DNA of 64,000 nt from Hyphomicrobiaceae bacterium. GTDB taxonomy: Bacteria > Pseudomonadota > Alphaproteobacteria > Rhizobiales > Hyphomicrobiaceae. This document shows, piece after piece, positions 1 through 8,871 of the stretch. Below the pieces are notes generated by a model, which saw only the letters and a program-made list of their open reading frames with translations, was not told the DNA's origin and made no database searches. A program made the position numbers and the translations under genes. The stretch's first letter is position 1; each line of letters begins with the position of its first letter. The stretch is taken from assembly GCA_030655135.1 (NCBI GenBank), contig JAURWC010000023.1, positions 1-64,000 on the forward strand, read 5' to 3'.

Positions 1-166
1 CATGACGCTGGAGCTGCAGACCGTGGCGCGCGCCTGCGGCCACAACGACATCCACAACCTGGAGCCGGAAGACCTCTGCGCCCTTACCATCGAGGCCGCC
101 GCCATGGCCCGCGTCCCGCTCGCCGGCACCAGCTGGATCCCCGGCGTCACCCAGGGCGGGTTTTAA
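1..166 (+). CDS. C-terminal end of a glutamate synthase-like FMN protein (partial)
   Basis: Only the last 55 codons are inside the window; the gene starts upstream. The readable tail contains HNLEPEDLCALTIEAAAMAR followed by VPLAGTSWIPG. I recognise this as the C-terminus of GltB-like FMN-binding glutamate synthase proteins, the group that includes the GlxD/MgsC subunits of methylamine and N-methylglutamate metabolism. Such a protein would bind FMN and a 3Fe-4S cluster, but those parts are not visible, so the exact substrate cannot be told. A strong hairpin terminator follows 45 nt after the stop codon, so this is the last gene of its transcript. An ordinary GltB large subunit is a less likely alternative. 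Confidence 0.7.
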   Translation, partial: MTLELQTVARACGHNDIHNLEPEDLCALTIEAAAMARVPLAGTSWIPGVTQGGF

Positions 167-211
167 GCGACATCATTCCCCGCCGGACACTCCCCTGTTC
201 CGGCAATCTGC

Positions 212-241
212 GGCGGCGAGTTTCTCGCCGCCGTTCTTTTT
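212..241 (+). terminator. Rho-independent terminator
   Basis: A perfect 9-bp stem GGCGGCGAG / CTCGCCGCC encloses a TTT loop and is followed by GTTCTTTTT. It ends the transcript of the glutamate synthase-like gene. Confidence 0.85.
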
Positions 242-376
242 CGCCGGTCTAACGGGACGGGCCACAGCCAAAAGCCGAGCAACCTCCGACGCGTAGATCC
301 GCCGCACACCCTGTGCAAACATCCGCCCGGCACGGACTTGTCAGCCTCGCCAAACCCCCCTATACCCTGCCCCAGC

Positions 377-451
377 GCTCCCTTCGTCTATCGGTTAGGA
401 CGTCAGATTTTCATTCTGAAAAGAGGGGTTCGACTCCCCTAGGGAGCGCCA
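377..451 (+). tRNA. tRNA-Glu (anticodon TTC)
   Basis: A complete cloverleaf can be folded. The 7-bp acceptor GCTCCCT pairs with AGGGAGC, the anticodon arm is TCAGA-TTTTCAT-TCTGA with anticodon TTC, and the T-arm is GGGG-TTCGACT-CCCC. The discriminator is G and the CCA end is encoded in the DNA. A short T-rich stretch follows. No protein gene lies in the 194 bases between this tRNA and the next gene. Confidence 0.97.
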
Positions 452-645
452 GTCTTTCCAAAGTTCAGGACGTGGCGATCAGTTTTGCCATCCCTCCGGC
501 GCCAGTTTTCTGGCCAGCCTTGATGCGCCGCGCGTCTCTACCGGGTTACACTAGTTCCCAGCCGAAACTGCCGTGCCAGACGCCGCGCAAGTTCTTCACC
601 GCAACACCAACCGCTCGCGCAACCGTCGTCACCCGCTGTCATCGC

Positions 646-1329
646 TTAAGTCCGTTTACCGTTTGAACTGCTGGCGACTTGGTCCGTCAGGACGACAGTC
701 TTCGTTCCCGACGGCACGCGGTTATACAGATCGACGACATCGTGATCCAAAAGCCGGATGCAGCCGCTGGACGTGGCCTTGCCCAACGTCGTTGGCCGCC
801 CGCCGCCGTGGATGCGGTAAAGCGTGTCGCGGCCGTCCTGGTAGAGATAAAGCGCGCGCGCCCCCAGCGGATTTTCAGGTCCGCCCGGCATGCCTTTGGC
901 GAACGGCGCGGTACGTGGATCGCGCGCCACCATCTCGGCCGGCGGCGTCCACGTCGGCCACTCCGCCTTGCGGGCAATATTGGCAACACCGCTCCAGCCG
1001 AAGCCGTCGCGCCCGACCTCAATGCCGTAGCGCATGGCCTTGCCGCCCGGCCCGACCAGGTAGAGATATCGCTTGGGCACGTCGACGACGATAGTGCCCG
1101 GCGGCTCGCTGGTCGCATACGTCACCAGCCGCCGTCGATACTTGGGCTTGATGTCACGAACGTCCGCAGCTTGAATTGGAAACTTTTCACCGCTAAGCGC
1201 GGCGTATTGCGCCCGATCGGTCTCGTTGACCTCGTAGCCCAGGCCCAGCCAATCATCGTCGTCCTGCGGCGCACAGCCAGCCAACGTCATTGCCAGGCCG
1301 CCAAGCAGCATCATTCGTCTCGATAGCAC
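646..1329 (-). CDS. L,D-transpeptidase (YkuD domain) lipoprotein
   Basis: This is a YkuD-fold L,D-transpeptidase of about 227 aa that makes 3-3 peptidoglycan cross-links or attaches proteins to the wall. An N-terminal hydrophobic signal ends in the lipobox LAGC (Cys19), so the protein is probably lipid-anchored in the periplasm. The catalytic signature is intact: His174 in YRIHGGG and Cys190 in SSGCIRLL. I place the start at a GTG at 1329, preceded by GGAGGG with a spacing of 7-8 nt; a GTG six codons upstream is also open but has no ribosome site. A CTTAAG-type direct repeat lies about 85 bp upstream and suggests control by the adjacent two-component system. The neighbouring response regulator gene is on the same strand, 125 bp upstream. 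Confidence 0.88.
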   Translation of the reverse strand: MLSRRMMLLGGLAMTLAGCAPQDDDDWLGLGYEVNETDRAQYAALSGEKFPIQAADVRDIKPKYRRRLVTYATSEPPGTIVVDVPKRYLYLVGPGGKAMRYGIEVGRDGFGWSGVANIARKAEWPTWTPPAEMVARDPRTAPFAKGMPGGPENPLGARALYLYQDGRDTLYRIHGGGRPTTLGKATSSGCIRLLDHDVVDLYNRVPSGTKTVVLTDQVASSSNGKRT

Positions 1330-1413
1330 TGAAGATCCCTCCGTCACGCCGCCCTCTCGCGGCCACCGCCGGGAAACGCGACCCGCCAGCGAGTCGGAAA
1401 TCTACGCCCTCAG

Positions 1414-1430
1414 ATTAAGTGAAGCTTAAG
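1414..1430 (-). promoter_or_regulatory. PmrA/QseB-type direct repeat before the L,D-transpeptidase gene
   Basis: Read on the minus strand this is CTTAAG-CTTCA-CTTAAT: two half-sites 11 bp apart, as in the known PmrA box (YTTAAK-N5-YTTAAK). It sits in the gap between the response regulator stop and the L,D-transpeptidase start. The same repeat occurs in the promoter of the two-component system at 2180-2196. Binding by that regulator is an inference. Confidence 0.6.
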
Positions 1431-1454
1431 GGGATAGGCGACGGTGTGGCACGT

Positions 1455-2111
1455 TTACGCCTTGGCGCGATAACCGAGACCGCGCACCGTTTCGATGCGT
1501 TCGCGGCCGATCTTGGCGCGCAGGTGATGGATGTGAACTTCCACTGCGTTGCTCTCCACCTCTTCCTGCCAGCCATACAGCAGCGCTTCCAGGTCCGTCT
1601 TCGACAGAATGACGCCCGGCCGTTCGACCAGTGCCATCAGCAGCGCGAACTCACGCCGGGAAAGATTGATCACCTCCCCGTTCGCGGTGGCGAGTTGACG
1701 TTGCGGATCGACTTCTATGCCCTGCCACACAATCGTCGGCGTTGCCCGGCCAACGGCACGCCGCCGCAATGCCCGCAGCCGCGCCGCCACCTCGTCGAGA
1801 TCGAACGGCTTGCCGAGGTAGTCGTCGGCTCCGTCGTCCAGGCCGCGAATGCGATCCGCCACCGCATCGCGGGCGGTCAGCAGCAGCACGGGCACAGCAT
1901 CATTGCGCTTCCTCAGTTCGCGCAGCACGTCGAACCCCGACCCGTCGGGTAGCATGATATCGAGAACCACAGCGTCGAACGGTGTGGTCGCCAGCGCCGC
2001 CAAAGCATCGGCGCACGTGTCCACGGCCTCCGAGGCGATACCGTGAAGCCCCAATCCGACAGTCAAACCGTTCTGCAAAACGGCATCGTCTTCGACGATT
2101 AGAACCCGCAT
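1455..2111 (-). CDS. OmpR-family response regulator
   Basis: A 218-aa DNA-binding response regulator. The receiver domain (residues 1-115) has the full active site: Asp8/Asp9 in EDDA, phospho-acceptor Asp51 in VLDIMLPDG, Thr79 and Lys101 in GKPFD. A winged helix (about 125-218) includes LSRREFALL and ends VRGLGYRA. It resembles the QseB/PmrA/TctD group. The ATG at 2111 follows AAGGAT at good spacing; the open frame continues 18 codons further without a ribosome site. It is divergent from its probable partner kinase, 144 bp away, with a CTTAAG direct repeat between them. This fits autoregulation. Confidence 0.93.
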   Translation of the reverse strand: MRVLIVEDDAVLQNGLTVGLGLHGIASEAVDTCADALAALATTPFDAVVLDIMLPDGSGFDVLRELRKRNDAVPVLLLTARDAVADRIRGLDDGADDYLGKPFDLDEVAARLRALRRRAVGRATPTIVWQGIEVDPQRQLATANGEVINLSRREFALLMALVERPGVILSKTDLEALLYGWQEEVESNAVEVHIHHLRAKIGRERIETVRGLGYRAKA

Positions 2112-2179
2112 CGCTAATCCTTCACTGGGCCCAGATGCCGTTTTGCCGGTTTTTTCCGGGAACACCAGTCCGTAATCGG

Positions 2180-2196
2180 CTTAAGCTTGACTTAAG
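2180..2196. promoter_or_regulatory. PmrA/QseB-type direct repeat in the divergent kinase/regulator promoter
   Basis: CTTAAG-CTTGA-CTTAAG, two hexamers separated by 5 bp. CTTAAG is its own complement, so the site can act in both directions. It lies 68 bp before the response regulator start and 59 bp before the kinase start, where an autoregulated OmpR-type system would carry its operator. Confidence 0.65.
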
Positions 2197-2255
2197 CTGC
2201 GTCATATCCTTTGCACATCGCAAACGCAGCCACGCCCAAAGACGGCACCCGCTAT

Positions 2256-3638
2256 ATGAAATCGATGACCGCCAGGCTCTATGGCCTTCTGCTCCTCGCC
2301 ACCAGTGTGGTCTGGTTGTCAGGCATGGCGTGGATCTACTCCGGCAGCCGGCAGGAACTGGAACGCGTCTTGGATGCGCGCCTCGAAGAGGCAACGCGCA
2401 TGGTGAGCTCGCTGATGGAAAGCGCGGACGTCAGCATTACTTCGGGCGTTTCTGGCGTTCGGGTCCCCAAGCAATCGACGCCCGTCAAGGCGCTGGAGAC
2501 GAACTTTCAACTGGCTTGCCAGATCTGGTCGATTGACGGCCGGTTGATGGGTAAATCGAACGAAGCACCCATGACGCAGCTTACGCATGTCAACAACGGA
2601 TACTCCAACCACGATATCAACGGGACACGCTGGCGCGTCTACGCCCGCGAGGACATCGAGCGAGGCACCCGCATCCTCGTCGGCGACAGCATCAGTCACC
2701 GCGAGCGGCTCGTCCGCGAATTGATGTGGGGGCTGGCCGTCCCCGGCCTCGTCGTCCTCATCATTCTCAGCGGCCTCATTTGGCTGGCCATCCGCGAAGG
2801 TCTGGCACCACTGCGGCGTCTATCGGCAGCTGTCGCCGGCCGCAACGCCGACGATCTCAGCGCACTCGACATCGGCCGCAGCCCGGCCGAAATCCGGCCC
2901 GTGGTGGACGGCTTGAACGACCTGTTCCAGAAGGTCGTGACAGCGCGCGAGCACGAGCGAAGCGTGACGGCATATGCCGCCCATGAACTCAGAACGCCGT
3001 TGGCGGGCCTGCGAACGCAAGTGCAGATCGCGCTTGCCGCTGCAGAGCCCGCAACGCGTGAGACCGCATTGAAGAACGCGTTGACTGCCGCAGATCGCAC
3101 GACGCGCATGGCCAAGCAGCTTCTGGCGTTGGCGCAAATCGACGCCGCCGGCCCGCAGGCCCCACAGGAATGGATCGATGCCGGGGCACGCTTGCGGACC
3201 ATCTGCGACGAGCTCAAGACGCAGGACAATCCGAAGCCGGCTATCATTGAGGACTGCCTCTTCGGCTACAGGATCATGGCCAACCCCGATGCGTTTCACG
3301 TGGCCGCGCGCAACCTGACTGAAAATGCGATCCAGCACACGGCCAACAGCGAGCCAGTGCGGTGGTCGCTCGCCCAGTCGGAAGCAGCAGCGCTTATTAC
3401 TCTGGATGACGACGGCCCTGGCATTCCTCCCGAGGAGTTGGACCGCGTCACGCAGCGCTTCTTCAGAGGCCGTCACAAGAGTGCCGTCGGCAGCGGGTTG
3501 GGTCTGTCCATCGCTGAGACCGCGTTGCAGAAGGACGGCATGTCGCTGCGGCTGCAAGGCCGCGAATCGGGCCGTGGCCTGCGCGCGCAGATCGTCGTCG
3601 CTGCACAACGCGTCGCACAGCGGCCTGCAATCGCCTGA
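2256..3638 (+). CDS. Sensor histidine kinase (QseC/PmrB type)
   Basis: A 460-aa inner-membrane kinase. Two transmembrane helices (about residues 7-27 and 158-179) frame a periplasmic sensor of about 130 aa. A HAMP linker follows (APLRRLS), then the dimerisation/phospho-acceptor segment YAAHELRTPLAG with His243. The catalytic domain shows the N-box NLTENAIQH, G1 DDDGPGIP and G2 GSGLGLSI. The start chosen is the ATG just before the first helix; an upstream in-frame ATG adds only 15 unlikely residues. The partner is the divergent OmpR-type regulator. The signal sensed is unknown. The apparent target, an L,D-transpeptidase, suggests an envelope cue. Confidence 0.9.
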   Translation: MKSMTARLYGLLLLATSVVWLSGMAWIYSGSRQELERVLDARLEEATRMVSSLMESADVSITSGVSGVRVPKQSTPVKALETNFQLACQIWSIDGRLMGKSNEAPMTQLTHVNNGYSNHDINGTRWRVYAREDIERGTRILVGDSISHRERLVRELMWGLAVPGLVVLIILSGLIWLAIREGLAPLRRLSAAVAGRNADDLSALDIGRSPAEIRPVVDGLNDLFQKVVTAREHERSVTAYAAHELRTPLAGLRTQVQIALAAAEPATRETALKNALTAADRTTRMAKQLLALAQIDAAGPQAPQEWIDAGARLRTICDELKTQDNPKPAIIEDCLFGYRIMANPDAFHVAARNLTENAIQHTANSEPVRWSLAQSEAAALITLDDDGPGIPPEELDRVTQRFFRGRHKSAVGSGLGLSIAETALQKDGMSLRLQGRESGRGLRAQIVVAAQRVAQRPAIA

Positions 3639-4060
3639 GATCGGTTCGAAACTTATGGCGGTTCGGCGCCCGGCATCATCGTGCTGTGCGACAGCGCGCA
3701 ATCGACGCCTTGCACGCGACCCTCACCGGCGTATCGCGACGAGCGCCGGCTCAATCATGGCGATACCATGTTACGGCGATGCTCTCGCACCGCGCAAAGG
3801 CTCGCGAGCAGGCAAACTAGTGCGATGGCGCTTCACGGTTTTTGCAGAATGTGCGACGCACAACGAAAATTCCTAGTGCGAAACGTCTGATCACAAGTTA
3901 GCCTGCAAATGCAGCTAAAGTTCAGTAGTCAGTCACCGTGCTGCCGTTGAGTGTGACTGTCGAATGGGACTGCGGGCCAACATGGCCTTGCTCCTAGCGG
4001 AACGCGCGACCGACCTCGCGCACGCGGGTACCCAGTATGGCCACTCCCCCTCTCTCCGGG
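3639..4060. other. Gene-poor stretch
   Basis: About 420 bases between the kinase gene and the degenerate receiver gene. I see no convincing coding frame, RNA gene, promoter pair or strong hairpin. The open frames here have skewed composition and no ribosome sites. Confidence 0.5.
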
Positions 4061-4423
4061 ATGAGTATTCTTGTCGTCGAAGGCAAGAACAACACGGCTT
4101 CGGATTTACGGTCATCATTAATCGCCCTCGGAGCCGGCGTCCACGTCGTGAGCAACGCGGAAGCGGGCGTAATGATCGCCCGGCGAAAACGGTTGCACGG
4201 CGCAGTACTCGATTGCGTTTCTCAAGGCGCATCACAGTCACTGTGTGTTGAACTCAGCCAAGGCAACGTGCCGTTCATGTTTTATGGCGGCATCGCTGGA
4301 AGCAGCGCGGACGAAGCCGCTTCCTGCATCTCAGAGCTCATATCCATCGAGAACAGCAGGTCGCCGCAAAAGCGTCGCCTGCCTTTCCACGGCAGCGGGG
4401 AAGACCAGTACCAGGCTCTTTAG
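4061..4423 (+). CDS. Degenerate response-regulator receiver domain protein
   Basis: A small protein of about 120 aa. It opens MSILVVEGKNNTASDLRSSL, which matches strand 1 and helix 1 of a receiver, and has an Asp in the phospho-acceptor position (GAVLDC). The acidic pair after strand 1 is E-G instead of D-D/E-D. The Thr/Ser position reads FMFYGG, and no Lys-Pro follows strand 5. Normal Mg-dependent phosphorylation is therefore doubtful. An ATG 8 codons upstream (4037) is an alternative start. It has no neighbouring kinase on its transcript. It may be a pseudo-receiver working by protein contact, or a decaying gene. Confidence 0.6.
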   Translation: MSILVVEGKNNTASDLRSSLIALGAGVHVVSNAEAGVMIARRKRLHGAVLDCVSQGASQSLCVELSQGNVPFMFYGGIAGSSADEAASCISELISIENSRSPQKRRLPFHGSGEDQYQAL

Positions 4424-4700
4424 GTACGGTCGCGCAAACGTCACGGCGAGCGCAAGCCCTCCTCTTGCGTCAGCCGTGACGTATTTCTTGATATGCAGCG
4501 GCCGCCTGCTGAGGCGCCGGAATGGTCCCTCGCGCCGCCAGCAAACCTTCAACATTGCGGCCGATGGTGCATCGCCATTTTTGATCCGGCTCATTTCCCC
4601 ACGCGCCATTTGCCATTCCGTACTCAGCATTGTCGCGGCTATCGCATGACCTGACGACAAAAGTCGACAATCTGGATTTGGCGTGATTTAAACCTCCGCA

Positions 4701-5327
4701 GTGGTCTCGTCAGAGACGTCCATCCTCAGGATCTGCGCGTTGTCCTCATTGCCTATCGACGTCCCGGTTGCCGTCCTAATTGCCGGCTCGTTACTGCTGC
4801 TGGCCGGCACTCTCGTTCTGCGCAAAAGCTGGCGGGAGCGCAACGGTGCCAAGCCGATGCTGCGCTTTGGCGGCTGGTCGCTCGTCGCCGCCGGCTTTGC
4901 CGTTTTCTGTCAAACCCTCGGCGGTGAGTTCGGCACCGCCTATGCGTTGATGACCCTGTCGATCGCCGCCCTGCTCGTCGTTGCTGCCGGAATGGAGGTC
5001 CGCGCTGCCAAGCCACGCAGCGCCCGCGACATCGCGCTCGAGCCTGAGGACCGTCCCACCAATTGGCCCCGCGCCATCGCGAAAAGCCTGTTGGCTATCG
5101 TGCTCTCGGGCATCGCTGCGATAGGATTGGGCGTCGCCTTTGCGGTGGCCATGCCGCTCGAGCCGACCGATCGGATCGTCATCGGCGGTCTTCTCGTTCC
5201 CGTCCTCTGGGGCGCAGGCATGGCGTGGACGTTGTGCGACGCCAAGCTGGTTCGCGCCACCATCCTCCTGATCATCGTCTCTGTGGTCGGCTACGGCATC
5301 GCATTTCTTCCGAAGGTTCTCACGTGA
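4701..5327 (+). CDS. Small multi-pass membrane protein ahead of a PepSY gene
   Basis: About 208 aa with five to six hydrophobic segments, including VAVLIAGSLLLLAG, LLAIVLSGIAAIGLGVAF and ILLIIVSVVGYGIAFL. I do not recognise a named family. Proteins of this type commonly precede PepSY-associated membrane proteins in iron-uptake gene sets. The stop codon overlaps the next start (GTGA), so the two are translationally coupled and probably form one membrane complex. The N-terminal 15 residues are uncertain; the ORF may begin slightly downstream or at a non-ATG codon. Confidence 0.65.
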   Translation: MVSSETSILRICALSSLPIDVPVAVLIAGSLLLLAGTLVLRKSWRERNGAKPMLRFGGWSLVAAGFAVFCQTLGGEFGTAYALMTLSIAALLVVAAGMEVRAAKPRSARDIALEPEDRPTNWPRAIAKSLLAIVLSGIAAIGLGVAFAVAMPLEPTDRIVIGGLLVPVLWGAGMAWTLCDAKLVRATILLIIVSVVGYGIAFLPKVLT

Positions 5328-6850
5328 CAGACCGCAGTATTGATACCAAGCCGCGCCGCCGCTCGTTCCTGAAGCCAGACTTCGTCCGTGCCATGCTGGC
5401 CGGCCATTCCGCGCTTGGCCTGGCTTTCGCCGCCCTGATCTACATTGTGTGTCTCAGCGGCACGCTGTCGGTTTTCGTCCATGAGTTGCAGCGGTGGGAA
5501 CAACCGAACGCGCCGCTGGTCGAGGGTTTTGCAACGCCCGAGATGCTGCAGCAGGCAACCGTCAACGCACACAAGCAGGCCGTCGCCGACAACGCCGCGC
5601 ACGATCTCTTCGTCATGGGGCCCGGCGGCGTGTCCCCGCGGCTTCAGATCAACTATCACGATCATGAAACAGGCGTTCAAGGCAGCTGGATAGGCGATGC
5701 TGAAGGAAACCTGGACAGGCGCGTCGTGGCACCCTGGTCGGAATTCGTCGCCGACCTGCACATGGTTCTGCATTTGCCACGGACCTGGGGGTTGTTCCTC
5801 GTTGGCCTCACCGGGGTTGCGCTGCTGTCGTCGCTGATCTCGGGCCTCCTGTCTCATCCGAGACTGTTCAAGGACGCGTTCCATTTCCGCTGGGGCGGCT
5901 CGCACCGCCTGCAGGAGGCGGACCTGCACAACCGCCTCGGCGTCTGGGGCTTGCCGTTCCATGTCGTCGTTTCGCTATCCGGCGCGCTGCTCGGCTTATC
6001 GACGCTGATCGTCGGCGTTCTTGCCCTTGCGGCCTACGACGGCGACCAGCAGAAGGCATTTTCCGTTATTCTTGGTCCGCAACCTTCTGCCGACGAGACC
6101 GCCGCACCCGTTCCCGACGTCGCCGCCATGGTTCGACAGATCACCGACCGGCAACCCGACGCCGTCTTCTCCAGCATGAACATCGGCCACATCGCCAAGG
6201 CCGGCCAGATCGTCACCATCAACATGCGATCACCCGGACATCTGCCGTTCGGCAACCCCTATGCCTTCGACGGCAGCGGCAAACAGCTGTATGACGGCGG
6301 CTTCGAGACCGGCAGCATCGGACAGCAGATCCTGGGCGTGCTGCAGCCGCTGCATTTCGGCTGGTTCGGCGGCATTCTCGTGAAACTGGGCTATGGCGTG
6401 CTCGGCTTGGCGCTCACCGTCGTCACCCACACCGGCGTCACCATCTGGCTGGCGCGCCGCCGCGACCAGGGACGCCCCTCGCCGGGCTGGGAACGCGTGT
6501 GGGCCGCCGTCGGTTGGAGCCAGCCGCTGGCGTTCGGCACCACGGCGTTGGCCGCGCTCACCGGCGGAGGCGGCTTCCTCGTTGCAATCTACCTGGCCAC
6601 GTTCGCTGCCGCGTTTGCAGTAGCCGGCGTCGCGCGCGATGGAGGCGCGACGGCACGCGCGCTGCGTTTGCTCGGCGCCGTCGCCATCGCGGCGGCCGTG
6701 GCGCGGCACACGCAGGTTTGGGGCGCGCAGATTTCCGATCCGATGGCGTGGTATGTCAGCGCCGCGATGCTGCTCTGCGCGCTCACGCTTGCAACGCCAG
6801 TGCTGCTCGGCGGCCGCAGCACCGCCAAGCCGATCGCGGAGCAGGCATAA
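5324..6850 (+). CDS. PepSY-associated transmembrane protein
   Basis: A 508-aa PepSY_TM protein. The first helix is LGLAFAALIYIVCLSGTLSV, a second helix pair falls near residues 140-165 and 205-235, a periplasmic PepSY-like part follows, and several C-terminal helices end the protein. The family is found with TonB receptors and is thought to act as an inner-membrane ferric-siderophore reductase or transport helper; that role is inferred here, as no receptor gene is in view. The start is a GTG overlapping the previous stop, followed by TDRSIDTKPRRRS. It is convergent with murA with only 3 nt between the stop codons. Confidence 0.82.
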   Translation: MTDRSIDTKPRRRSFLKPDFVRAMLAGHSALGLAFAALIYIVCLSGTLSVFVHELQRWEQPNAPLVEGFATPEMLQQATVNAHKQAVADNAAHDLFVMGPGGVSPRLQINYHDHETGVQGSWIGDAEGNLDRRVVAPWSEFVADLHMVLHLPRTWGLFLVGLTGVALLSSLISGLLSHPRLFKDAFHFRWGGSHRLQEADLHNRLGVWGLPFHVVVSLSGALLGLSTLIVGVLALAAYDGDQQKAFSVILGPQPSADETAAPVPDVAAMVRQITDRQPDAVFSSMNIGHIAKAGQIVTINMRSPGHLPFGNPYAFDGSGKQLYDGGFETGSIGQQILGVLQPLHFGWFGGILVKLGYGVLGLALTVVTHTGVTIWLARRRDQGRPSPGWERVWAAVGWSQPLAFGTTALAALTGGGGFLVAIYLATFAAAFAVAGVARDGGATARALRLLGAVAIAAAVARHTQVWGAQISDPMAWYVSAAMLLCALTLATPVLLGGRSTAKPIAEQA

Positions 6851-6853
6851 GCC

Positions 6854-8149
6854 TTAACCGCTTGTGATGCGCTCGATGGCCGCCCCGCAACGCGACAGCT
6901 TGGCCTCGAGCTGTTCGAATCCGCGGTCGAGGTGGTAGACGCGATTGATCGTGGTGTCGCCCTCAGCCATCAAGCCGGCAATCACCAGGCTGACGGACGC
7001 GCGCAGGTCCGTCGCCATCACCGGCGCGCCGCGCAGCGACTTCACGCCCTTGATCGTTGCAGTATCGCCGTGAAGCTGAATGTCCGCGCCCAACCGCGCC
7101 AGCTCCTGCACATGCATGAAACGGTTCTCGAAAATCGTCTCGCGGATGACGCTTGTGCCGGAGGCGCGCGTCATCAGCGCCATCAACTGCGCCTGCAGGT
7201 CCGTCGGGAAGCCCGGAAACGGCTGCGTCTCGATCGTCACCGGCGCGATGCCCGTACCGTTGCGCGCCACGCGGATGCCGCCCTCGACATCAGTAACGAT
7301 AGTGCCCGTCTCCGCCAGTGCGTCGAGCGCATTGGCCAGCAGGTCGCGCCGCGCACCCGCCAGCACCACATCGCCTCCGGTCGCCGCGACGGCAAACGCA
7401 AACGTCCCCGTCTCGATGCGATCAGGCAGCACTGTGTGGACCGTGCCTTCAAGCCGGTCGCGCCCTTCGATCCGCAGCGTCGACGTGCCGATGCCTTCGA
7501 TCTTGGCGCCCATCTTGACAAGGCAGTCCGCCACGTCGCCCACTTCCGGCTCGCGCGCCGCGTTCTCGATCACGGTTTCCCCGCGCGCCAGCGCCGCCGC
7601 CAGCAGCACCTGATGCGTCGCGCCAACCGATACCTTGTTGAACTGTATCCGCCCGCCGCGCAGTCCGCCCTTCGGCGCCTTGGCGATCACATAGCCGGCA
7701 TCGATCTCAATTTCCGCACCCAGCGCCTTCAAGCCGACGAGATGCATGTCGACTGGCCGCGTGCCGATAGCGCAGCCGCCTGGCAGCGAAACTTTGGCCT
7801 GCCCCATGCGCGCGAGCAGCGGCCCCAGCACCCAGAACGAAGCGCGCATGCGCGAGACCATTTCGTACGGCGCCGTCGTATCCACGATATCTCGCGCAGT
7901 CAGGTGAAAGGTCTCGCCCAGATGCGGATTGAGCCCCGGCCGCTTGCCATCCACCGCCAGATCCACGCCATGGTTGCGCAGGATGCGCGTCAACAGGTTG
8001 ACGTCGGCCAGGTTCGGAACGTTCTTGAGCGTGAGACGGTCCGGCGTCAGCAGCGAGGCGATCAAAAGAGGCAGCGCAGCGTTCTTGGCACCGGAGATTT
8101 GAATCTCGCCGTTGAGCTTCTGTCCGCCCGTGATCTTGATGCGATCCAT
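6854..8149 (-). CDS. murA: UDP-N-acetylglucosamine 1-carboxyvinyltransferase
   Basis: MurA performs the first committed step of peptidoglycan synthesis, transferring enolpyruvate from PEP to UDP-GlcNAc in the cytoplasm. The protein has 431 aa, the normal length. The N-terminus [20 protein letters not shown] and the Lys22-Asn23 pair (GAKNAALP) are typical. The PEP-binding Cys126 is present in [14 protein letters not shown], so fosfomycin sensitivity at this site would be expected. The C-terminal half has [10 protein letters not shown] and IFENRFMH, both characteristic. It stands alone, followed upstream by a small conserved basic protein on the same strand. Confidence 0.97.
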   Translation of the reverse strand: MDRIKITGGQKLNGEIQISGAKNAALPLLIASLLTPDRLTLKNVPNLADVNLLTRILRNHGVDLAVDGKRPGLNPHLGETFHLTARDIVDTTAPYEMVSRMRASFWVLGPLLARMGQAKVSLPGGCAIGTRPVDMHLVGLKALGAEIEIDAGYVIAKAPKGGLRGGRIQFNKVSVGATHQVLLAAALARGETVIENAAREPEVGDVADCLVKMGAKIEGIGTSTLRIEGRDRLEGTVHTVLPDRIETGTFAFAVAATGGDVVLAGARRDLLANALDALAETGTIVTDVEGGIRVARNGTGIAPVTIETQPFPGFPTDLQAQLMALMTRASGTSVIRETIFENRFMHVQELARLGADIQLHGDTATIKGVKSLRGAPVMATDLRASVSLVIAGLMAEGDTTINRVYHLDRGFEQLEAKLSRCGAAIERITSG

Positions 8150-8351
8150 GCCGTCCGCTGTCCTGCCTTGATCTTGGTTGTTCGCCGCGCCAACCTTGGC
8201 AGCGGCGGCCGCGCGGCGCCATTGGTTGGCCCTGCACGGCTTCGTGCGAATGCTTAGAGTGCTTCCGGAAAAGTGTGTAGCGGTTTTCCGCTCCTACGCG
8301 CGACAAACCTCAGGCAGAGCGTGCGGGCATTACGAACAATGCAAACACGCT

Positions 8352-8555
8352 TTAGTCGCTTCGCGGGCCCCGCGGCAAGCCCAAGGGAGCTGAACTCTCC
8401 TCGCAATTTGCCGATTCCGGCGCCGTTTCGTCATCCCGCCGCGCCCGCGCTTGCGCCTTGCGCTTCTGCAGGTTGGCCCGCAGCTCTTGCTCCAGCCGCA
8501 TCTGCCGCCGCTCGGCCTGCGTCAGTGGCTTTGCCTTGTCCTTACGTCCGTCCAT
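8352..8555 (-). CDS. Small basic conserved protein
   Basis: About 67 aa, beginning MDGRKDKAKPLTQAERRQMR and continuing with a charged helical stretch (ELRANLQKRKAQARARR). Similar short proteins with an AER..ELRANL..RKAQ.R core are common in Rhizobiales as unnamed genes near housekeeping loci. No catalytic motif, membrane segment or signal peptide is seen. The C-terminal part is low complexity. The start was chosen at the conserved-looking Met; an earlier ATG (8588) would add 11 residues. Function unknown; nucleic-acid contact is only a guess from charge. Confidence 0.6.
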   Translation of the reverse strand: MDGRKDKAKPLTQAERRQMRLEQELRANLQKRKAQARARRDDETAPESANCEESSAPLGLPRGPRSD

Positions 8556-8753
8556 TGCCTCATCTGCGCCTCTGCGGCAAGTTGTCAAGCTTCCGCCAGC
8601 TCATGCAATAGGCGGAAAAACTCTGGACTGCCAGCCTCACAAAACGAGCCGAACGCGCTTGCCGGGGCGGAAGCCTTATGGCAGTGTCGCGCCGCTTCGC
8701 GAGGATGATCGTCACGTGAGACGCGCCCTCGCCGTTCGCATTTCAACCGGTCC

Positions 8754-8828
8754 GCTGCTGTAGCTCAGGGGTAGAGCACTTCGTTGGTAACGAAGAGGTC
8801 GTGGGTTCAATTCCCACCGGCAGCACCA
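8754..8828 (+). tRNA. tRNA-Thr (anticodon GGT)
   Basis: The cloverleaf folds fully: acceptor GCTGCTG with CGGCAGC (one T-G pair), D-arm GCTC..GAGC, anticodon arm CTTCG-TTGGTAA-CGAAG with anticodon GGT, T-arm GTGGG-TTCAATT-CCCAC. The discriminator is A with an encoded CCA. Confidence 0.97.
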
Positions 8829-8853
8829 GGTCGAAATACAATAATTTACTGTT

Positions 8854-8871
8854 ACATCAAAGATTTGATGT
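8854..8871. repeat. Inverted repeat upstream of folE
   Basis: ACATCAAA-GA-TTTGATGT is a perfect 8-bp inverted repeat, 26 nt after the tRNA-Thr end and about 150 nt before folE. A second short one (CCGAT-GTA-ATCGG) lies near 8914. Either could be a repressor site for folE; neither matches a site I know. Confidence 0.4.

Noticed and set aside
313-666. Open frame running through tRNA-Glu
   Set aside because: It crosses the tRNA gene and has no coding character.
6932-8257. A 441-codon open frame opposite murA
   Set aside because: Shadow of murA; composition is Arg/His-rich and no domain is recognisable.
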